NCBI RefSeq assembly: GCF_000022145.1
Contig: NC_011891.1
Location: forward strand, 3,578,501-3,642,500
Direction of reading: 5' to 3'
Origin: Anaeromyxobacter dehalogenans 2CP-1
GTDB lineage: Bacteria; Myxococcota; Myxococcia; Myxococcales; Anaeromyxobacteraceae
Length of the DNA: 64,000 nucleotides
Made by a program: the position numbers and the translations under genes. Positions 59,502 through 64,000 of the stretch are shown in pieces (the stretch's first letter is position 1; each line of letters opens with the position of its first letter). Under the pieces are notes generated by a model. The model was given only the letters and a program-made list of their open reading frames with translations, searched no databases and had not been told where the DNA came from.

Positions 59502-61460
59502 TCAGTGCGCACCGGCGGCCCCTCGGACCCAGACGTCGACGTTCGTGTTCTGCGCCAGGACCGACCACCCGCGCGCGGCGAGCCTCGCCCGGAGAGGCGC
59601 AAGCTCCACCGGAGGACACGCGCCGGGCGGCGACGGCGCCGGCAGCGCCGATCCCGTGGCGACGCGATCGCGCCCCAGGTGAACGAGCGCCACCGCGCTG
59701 CATCCTCCGCGCTCGCCGGGGGGAAGCATGGTGGCCGTGCCCACGGGACAGGTCAGGTACCGGAGCGCGAACGGCCGCGCGGGCCCGGCCAGCAGCACCT
59801 CGTTGGCCCCACCGCCCACCACGCACAGCGGTTCGCCGTGAAGGACCGCGGCGAGCCGCGGGCGCTCCCCGGCGCCGAGGTAGTGGAACACCTGTCCGAA
59901 CCGCTCACGACGCGCGTCGAAAAAGGCGAGATAGGAGGTCGTCGCGACGAGTCCGGCCACGCACGTGGCCGCGACGCCGATCGGGATCCAGCGTCCTCGC
60001 GCGCGCGCGAGGACGGGCGGCGCAACCCAGAGCAGGGCGAACCACGCGAGCAGCGGGATGGTGAAGCGTCCGGACCAGGGCTGGGGATAGATCGGCGCCG
60101 TGACGCCGAGGAACATCGCCGCCCCGACCGCCGCAACGGGCCCTCGGGCGCCGCGCGGCAGGAGAGCGACGAGCACCGGAAGGGCCAGCACCGAGGCGAA
60201 CGCGGTTCGACCCGAGTCCGGCGAGGGCAGCGGCTCCCACGCCCACCGCGCCACGCCGAAGCGCGGCTCGAGCACGCCGAGCCCCCCGTACACCCGCTCC
60301 ACCAGCCCCGGGAGCCAGCCCCGCAAGCCGGGCGGCGCGTAGCCGAGCGGCTCGAGGACCCAGTGCGCGAGCGCCGCCGATGACGAGCGCATCGCCTCGT
60401 CCACGCCGCGCACCCCGAGCCCCCGCCCCACTGCCCCGCCCGCGAAGTCGCCGAACGCCCGGTAGATCGGCCAGTACGAGGCGAGGATCGCCGCGCTCCC
60501 CGCCAGCGCGGCCGCGACCGCGGCGACGACGATCGCCGGCTCGCGCCGGCGGGCCCGCAGGCGGATCGCGGCGGCGGCGGCGCCCATCAGGACGATGAGG
60601 GCCAGCGTCGGCTTGCACGCGATGCTCATTGCAGCGAGCCCGACTGCCGCGGCGACGGCGGCCGGACCGCCGGCCGAGCCGTCTTCCCGCGTGCGCGGGA
60701 CCCGGAGCACGATCACCGCCGCGGCGAGGAGCGGGAACGCGGCGCAGACGTCGGTGTTCCAGGCCGCCACTCGGAACCCCACCGCTGGGAAGCTCGCGAA
60801 CAGCAGCGCGGCGAGCACTGCGCGCGAGCGTTCCAGCCCGAGTTCGAGCCCGATCGCGTACACCGCCCCGATAGCACCCAGCGTGATCCACGCACAGCCG
60901 AGCGCAGCGCCCGCCCAGCCGAGCCCAAGGAAGACGCGCGTGCCCAGGATGACGTCTCCTGCGACCGGGAGCCCGATCTGCTGCCACGTCGGTGTCGGCC
61001 AGGGAGTGAAGCCGCCCCGCCCTGCCCACGCGAGCACGCGCGGCACGTGGTAGATGAGCCCGTCGGAGTGACGCGTTCCGCGGAGCGCGTCCAGCCCGAG
61101 CTGAACGATCATCGCGATCGCGACCCCGCTCCCCAGGCCGAGGAGCGCGACGCCGCGGCGGGTCCGGAGGATCTGCCGAACGCGCAGCGGTCGGGACGGC
61201 GCCTCTCCCCGCCAGCCGCCGCGCACCGCCCCGACCCACGCCAGCGCCGCGAGTGCAATGGCATGGGCTGCCGCGGTCCACGCCGGCGTGAGGCGACCCA
61301 CGGTCCCCAGCCCGAGCCCGATCCCGACCAGGATCGCCTGGTACAGCGCGACGCCCATGACGAGCCGCCGCGCCGCCGCGCCGGGCCCGGAGGACGCCGG
61401 GACCGCCGCGACGCAGGCGAACGGCAGGACGACGTACAGGATCTCGAGCAGCGCGCGCAA
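59502..61460 (-). CDS. polytopic membrane glycosyltransferase-like protein (GT-C type)
   Basis: A 652-residue integral membrane protein with about 11-12 hydrophobic spans and a C-terminal soluble tail of ~110 residues. RHSDGLIYHVPRVLAWAGRG near 135 resembles the first extracytoplasmic loop of GT-C enzymes (DxxxY/H type), which transfer sugars from polyprenyl carriers. Donor and acceptor unknown; assignment to a GT family is tentative. The start is a TTG at 61460 with TATCGT 8 bases upstream and no ribosome-binding site. Lies 34 bases downstream of pgi. Confidence 0.65.
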   Translation of the reverse strand: MRALLEILYVVLPFACVAAVPASSGPGAAARRLVMGVALYQAILVGIGLGLGTVGRLTPAWTAAAHAIALAALAWVGAVRGGWRGEAPSRPLRVRQILRTRRGVALLGLGSGVAIAMIVQLGLDALRGTRHSDGLIYHVPRVLAWAGRGGFTPWPTPTWQQIGLPVAGDVILGTRVFLGLGWAGAALGCAWITLGAIGAVYAIGLELGLERSRAVLAALLFASFPAVGFRVAAWNTDVCAAFPLLAAAVIVLRVPRTREDGSAGGPAAVAAAVGLAAMSIACKPTLALIVLMGAAAAAIRLRARRREPAIVVAAVAAALAGSAAILASYWPIYRAFGDFAGGAVGRGLGVRGVDEAMRSSSAALAHWVLEPLGYAPPGLRGWLPGLVERVYGGLGVLEPRFGVARWAWEPLPSPDSGRTAFASVLALPVLVALLPRGARGPVAAVGAAMFLGVTAPIYPQPWSGRFTIPLLAWFALLWVAPPVLARARGRWIPIGVAATCVAGLVATTSYLAFFDARRERFGQVFHYLGAGERPRLAAVLHGEPLCVVGGGANEVLLAGPARPFALRYLTCPVGTATMLPPGERGGCSAVALVHLGRDRVATGSALPAPSPPGACPPVELAPLRARLAARGWSVLAQNTNVDVWVRGAAGAH

Positions 61461-61468
61461 ACCGCCGC

Positions 61469-61474
61469 ACGATA
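61469..61474 (-). promoter_or_regulatory. -10-like TATCGT box before the GT-C gene
   Basis: TATCGT with an 8-base gap to the TTG at 61460; supports the unusual start codon. Confidence 0.35.
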
Positions 61475-61494
61475 CCCGGGGGAGCGCGGGCCCG

Positions 61495-63135
61495 CTACCC
61501 GCCCCGCCTCGCGCGGTACCGCCGGATGAGCGCGTTCGTGGAGCCGTCGTGCGCCAGCGCCGGCTCCGCGGGCGACTCCAGCTCCTTCACGATCCGGTTC
61601 GCGAGGACCTTCCCCAGCTCGACGCCCCACTGGTCGAACGAGTCCACGTCCCAGATCACGCCCTGGGTGAACACGGCGTGCTCGTAGAGCGCGACGAGCG
61701 CGCCGAGCGTGCGCGGGGTGAGGCGGTCCGAGAGGATGGTGCTGGAGGGCCGGTTCCCGGGGAAGGTGCGGTGCGGCACGAGCGGCTCCGGCGTCCCCTC
61801 CGCGCGCGCCTCCTCCGCGGTCTTCCCGAACGCGAGCGCCTCGCCCTGCGCGAACAGGTTGGCCATGAGCAGGTCGTGGTGCCGGCCGAGCGCGTGGAGC
61901 GGCTGGCAGAAGCCGATGAAGTCGCAGGCGACGAGGTGCGTGCCCTGGTGGAGCAGCTGGTAGAACGAGTGCTGGCCGTTGGTGCCCGGCTCGCCCCAGT
62001 AGATCGCGCCCGTGCCGTGACCCTCCACCGGCGTGCCGGAGGCCGTCACGCGCTTCCCGTTCGACTCCATGGTGAGCTGCTGCAGGTACGCGGGGAAGCG
62101 GTCGAGGTACTGATCGTAGGGAAGGACCGCGACGGTCCCCGCGCCGAGCAGGTTCGCGTTCCACACGCCGATCAGGCCGATCAGCGCGGGCAGGTTCCGC
62201 TCGAGCGGCGCGTCCCGGAAGTGCTCGTCCATCTCGCGGAAGCCGGCGAGCAGCTCGCGGAAGCCCTCGGGGCCGACGGCGATCATGGTCGAGAGCCCGA
62301 TCGCCGAGTCCATCGAGTAGCGCCCGCCGACCCAGTCCCAGAACCCGAACATGTTGGCGGGATCGATGCCGAAGCGGCGCACCTCGGCCTCGTTCGTGGA
62401 GATGGCGACGAAGTGGCGCGCCACCGCGCGCGGATCGCCGAGCGCCGCGAGCAGCCAGGACCGGGCCGAGGCGGCGTTGGTCATGGTCTCGAGGGTGGTG
62501 AACGTCTTCGACGCCACCAGGAACAGCGTCTCGGCGGGATCGAGGTCGCGGACCGCCTCGGCGAGGTCGGTCCCGTCCACGTTGGAGACGAAGCGGAACG
62601 CGAGGTCCCGGATCGCGTACGCGCGCAGCGCCCGGTACGCCATGGCGGGGCCGAGATCCGAGCCGCCGATGCCGACGTTCACCACGGTGCGGATGCGCTT
62701 GCCGGTGAACCCGGTCCAGGCGCCGCTCCGCACCTGGTCCGCGAACGCCGCCATGCGGTCCAGCACGGCGTGGACCTCGGGCACCACGTCGTTCCCGTCC
62801 ACCAGGATCCGCTCGCCGCGCGGGGCGCGCAGCGCGACGTGCAGCACCGCCCTGCCCTCGGTGACGTTCACCTTCTCGCCGCGGAACATGGCCGCGCGCC
62901 GCTCGGGCAGGCCGCGCGCCTCGGCGAGCGCGACCAGCAACCGGACGGTCTCCTCGGTCACGCGCTGCTTCGAGTAGTCGAGGTGGAGCCCGGCGCCGTC
63001 CGCGACGAGCCGCTCGCCGCGGCCGGGATCGCGCGCGAACAGCTCGCGCAGGTGCAGCGGCTGGAGCTCGGCGAGGTGCGCCTCGAGCGCCCTCCAGGCA
63101 GGCGTTCGGAGGAGGGGTCCGGTCCGATCGGGCAT
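61495..63135 (-). CDS. pgi: glucose-6-phosphate isomerase
   Basis: A 546-residue cytosolic enzyme interconverting glucose 6-phosphate and fructose 6-phosphate. PGI landmarks: [46 protein letters not shown], catalytic Glu in [38 protein letters not shown]-like block with the catalytic His, and the Lys-containing [16 protein letters not shown] near the C-terminus. Length equals the long proteobacterial form (about 550). The start has a TAAGAG hexamer 7 bases upstream and no Shine-Dalgarno sequence. Confidence 0.96.
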   Translation of the reverse strand: MPDRTGPLLRTPAWRALEAHLAELQPLHLRELFARDPGRGERLVADGAGLHLDYSKQRVTEETVRLLVALAEARGLPERRAAMFRGEKVNVTEGRAVLHVALRAPRGERILVDGNDVVPEVHAVLDRMAAFADQVRSGAWTGFTGKRIRTVVNVGIGGSDLGPAMAYRALRAYAIRDLAFRFVSNVDGTDLAEAVRDLDPAETLFLVASKTFTTLETMTNAASARSWLLAALGDPRAVARHFVAISTNEAEVRRFGIDPANMFGFWDWVGGRYSMDSAIGLSTMIAVGPEGFRELLAGFREMDEHFRDAPLERNLPALIGLIGVWNANLLGAGTVAVLPYDQYLDRFPAYLQQLTMESNGKRVTASGTPVEGHGTGAIYWGEPGTNGQHSFYQLLHQGTHLVACDFIGFCQPLHALGRHHDLLMANLFAQGEALAFGKTAEEARAEGTPEPLVPHRTFPGNRPSSTILSDRLTPRTLGALVALYEHAVFTQGVIWDVDSFDQWGVELGKVLANRIVKELESPAEPALAHDGSTNALIRRYRARRGG

Positions 63136-63227
63136 GCGCAGGCTCTTACCGCGTTCGACCGCGCCTGGCACGCGCGGCGGAGGGGCTCGCTCCGGGCGGG
63201 CGGCGGGGGGCCTGCTTTCACGGTGCG

Positions 63228-63632
63228 TCACCGCGCCCCGCCGCCCCCCATCCGCTCCGCCGCCTCCCGCAGCCCCTCGCGCGCGCACGCCTCGGCCACG
63301 CGGCGCGGCAGCCCCTCGTCGCTGGCCCCGAGCTGCACCGCCTGCGCGACCACGTGCTCGGCCTCGGCGACGCTGCCGGACAGGCAGTGCAGCAACGCCA
63401 GGCGGATGGCCTCGCGCTCGGTGAACGGCTCGGCCAGGCCGGCCTCGGCGAGCGCGCTGACCTCCTCCCAGGCGCGGCGCCGGGCCGCCTCGAACGCGCG
63501 CCACCACCGCACCTCGCGCAGCAGCGCCTCCGGCGCGGCGGGCGCCTCCGCGAGCCGCAGCCAGGGCGCCGCCTCCTCGGCGGTGGGGCGCCAGGCGGGG
63601 TCGCGCGACAGGAGCTCGAGGGCGGGGTCCAC
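63228..63632 (-). CDS. small protein with kinase-tail-like start
   Basis: A 134-residue, mostly helical, Ala/Glu/Arg-rich protein starting at a GTG. Residues 3-25 ([20 protein letters not shown]) resemble the end of a Ser/Thr protein kinase domain (DPxxRPTAxEA). It may be the remnant of a kinase or an independent small helical protein; TAGGTT 7 bases before the GTG argues for a genuine start. No function assigned. Confidence 0.5.
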   Translation of the reverse strand: MDPALELLSRDPAWRPTAEEAAPWLRLAEAPAAPEALLREVRWWRAFEAARRRAWEEVSALAEAGLAEPFTEREAIRLALLHCLSGSVAEAEHVVAQAVQLGASDEGLPRRVAEACAREGLREAAERMGGGGAR

Positions 63633-63639
63633 GAGGCAG

Positions 63640-63645
63640 AACCTA
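63640..63645 (-). promoter_or_regulatory. -10-like TAGGTT box
   Basis: TAGGTT with a 7-base gap to the GTG at 63632. Confidence 0.4.
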
Positions 63646-63710
63646 CCGCGCGACCCGCCCGGGCGCGAGCGCCGGCGGAGCGCCGCTCGACCGCGCGCCG
63701 TGGCCGCGGT

Positions 63711-63716
63711 TAGCAT
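63711..63716 (+). promoter_or_regulatory. -10-like TAGCAT box before GMC oxidoreductase
   Basis: TAGCAT with a 12-base gap to the ATG at 63729; no ribosome-binding site visible. Confidence 0.35.
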
Positions 63717-63728
63717 GAACGTTCGACC

Positions 63729-64000
63729 ATGCCCGGCCCCCAGCCCGACGCCCCCTTCGACTACGACTACCTGGTGATCGGCTCCGGCTTCGGCGGCTCG
63801 GTGTCCGCGCTGCGGCTGGCCGAGAAGGGCTGGCGCGTCGGCGTGCTCGAGATGGGCAAGCGCTGGCGGCCGGAGGACTTCCCGCGCACCAACTGGAACC
63901 TGCGCAAGTTCCTGTGGATACCGAGGCTGCGGCTGTTCGGGATCCAGCAGATCACGCTGCTGAAGGACGTCCTGGTGCTGCACGGCGCTGGCGTGGGCGG
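63729..64000 (+). CDS. GMC-type FAD-dependent oxidoreductase, N-terminus
   Basis: Ninety codons before the right edge. [20 protein letters not shown] is the FAD-binding Rossmann motif (GxGxxG) and [18 protein letters not shown] the acidic ribose-binding strand; the pattern with [10 protein letters not shown] is characteristic of cholesterol-oxidase-like GMC oxidoreductases. The substrate cannot be judged from this fragment. Divergent from the small kinase-tail-like gene. Confidence 0.85.
   Translation, partial: MPGPQPDAPFDYDYLVIGSGFGGSVSALRLAEKGWRVGVLEMGKRWRPEDFPRTNWNLRKFLWIPRLRLFGIQQITLLKDVLVLHGAGVG

Overview
The window is very G+C-rich (roughly three-quarters by eye), with near-saturated G/C at third codon positions. 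Gene content (paired Hsp70-like proteins with a DUF2760 protein, multiheme c-type cytochromes, many lipoproteins) points to a metal-respiring deltaproteobacterial/myxobacterial relative of Anaeromyxobacter. This placement is inferred from gene content and composition; no 16S or marker gene is present.

Layout. 1-28.4 kb is mostly ordinary chromosome: an AidB-like acyl-CoA dehydrogenase, an aldehyde dehydrogenase, a CPBP protease, a class II photolyase cluster, a YihY membrane protein, an operon of DUF2760 protein plus two Hsp70-like ATPases, aldo/keto reductases, a 2-isopropylmalate synthase lacking its regulatory domain, a DJ-1/PfpI protein, a DEAD-box helicase, a hemerythrin protein, a PNPOx pair and YbaK. 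28.4-34.8 kb is a polysaccharide locus: one GT2 on the minus strand, then a tightly overlapping plus-strand operon of GT2, DUF2304, two more GT2, GT4 and a GT10 fucosyltransferase. It ends in a glycosyltransferase cut off after about 130 codons.

34.8-58.7 kb is the standout: a minus-strand extracellular-electron-transfer island. From upstream to downstream it holds a lipoprotein with 40 candidate heme sites, an OmcS-like hexaheme cytochrome with its own intrinsic terminator, a YVTN-propeller lipoprotein, an outer-membrane beta-barrel, two CsgG/DUF799-type lipoproteins, and then, behind a strong sigma-54 promoter, a SurA-like prolyl isomerase, a 26-heme and a 16-heme cytochrome, two NHL beta-propellers, a second OmcS-like hexaheme cytochrome and a lipoprotein with ten tandem 93-residue repeats. 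In all there are 94 candidate heme-attachment motifs in about 20 kb. The parts fit one system: a folding factor, periplasmic heme carriers, an outer-membrane barrel, surface propellers and OmcS-type filament cytochromes. A 17-bp palindrome upstream of the sigma-54 promoter has a 15-bp relative with the same CCA centre just upstream of the other OmcS-like gene, hinting at shared control.

58.8-64 kb returns to ordinary genes: two tiny membrane proteins, a GT-C-like membrane protein, glucose-6-phosphate isomerase, a small protein and the start of a GMC-type oxidoreductase. Throughout the window many genes lack a Shine-Dalgarno sequence and instead carry a TANNNT box 6-8 bases before the start codon, suggesting widespread leaderless transcripts.
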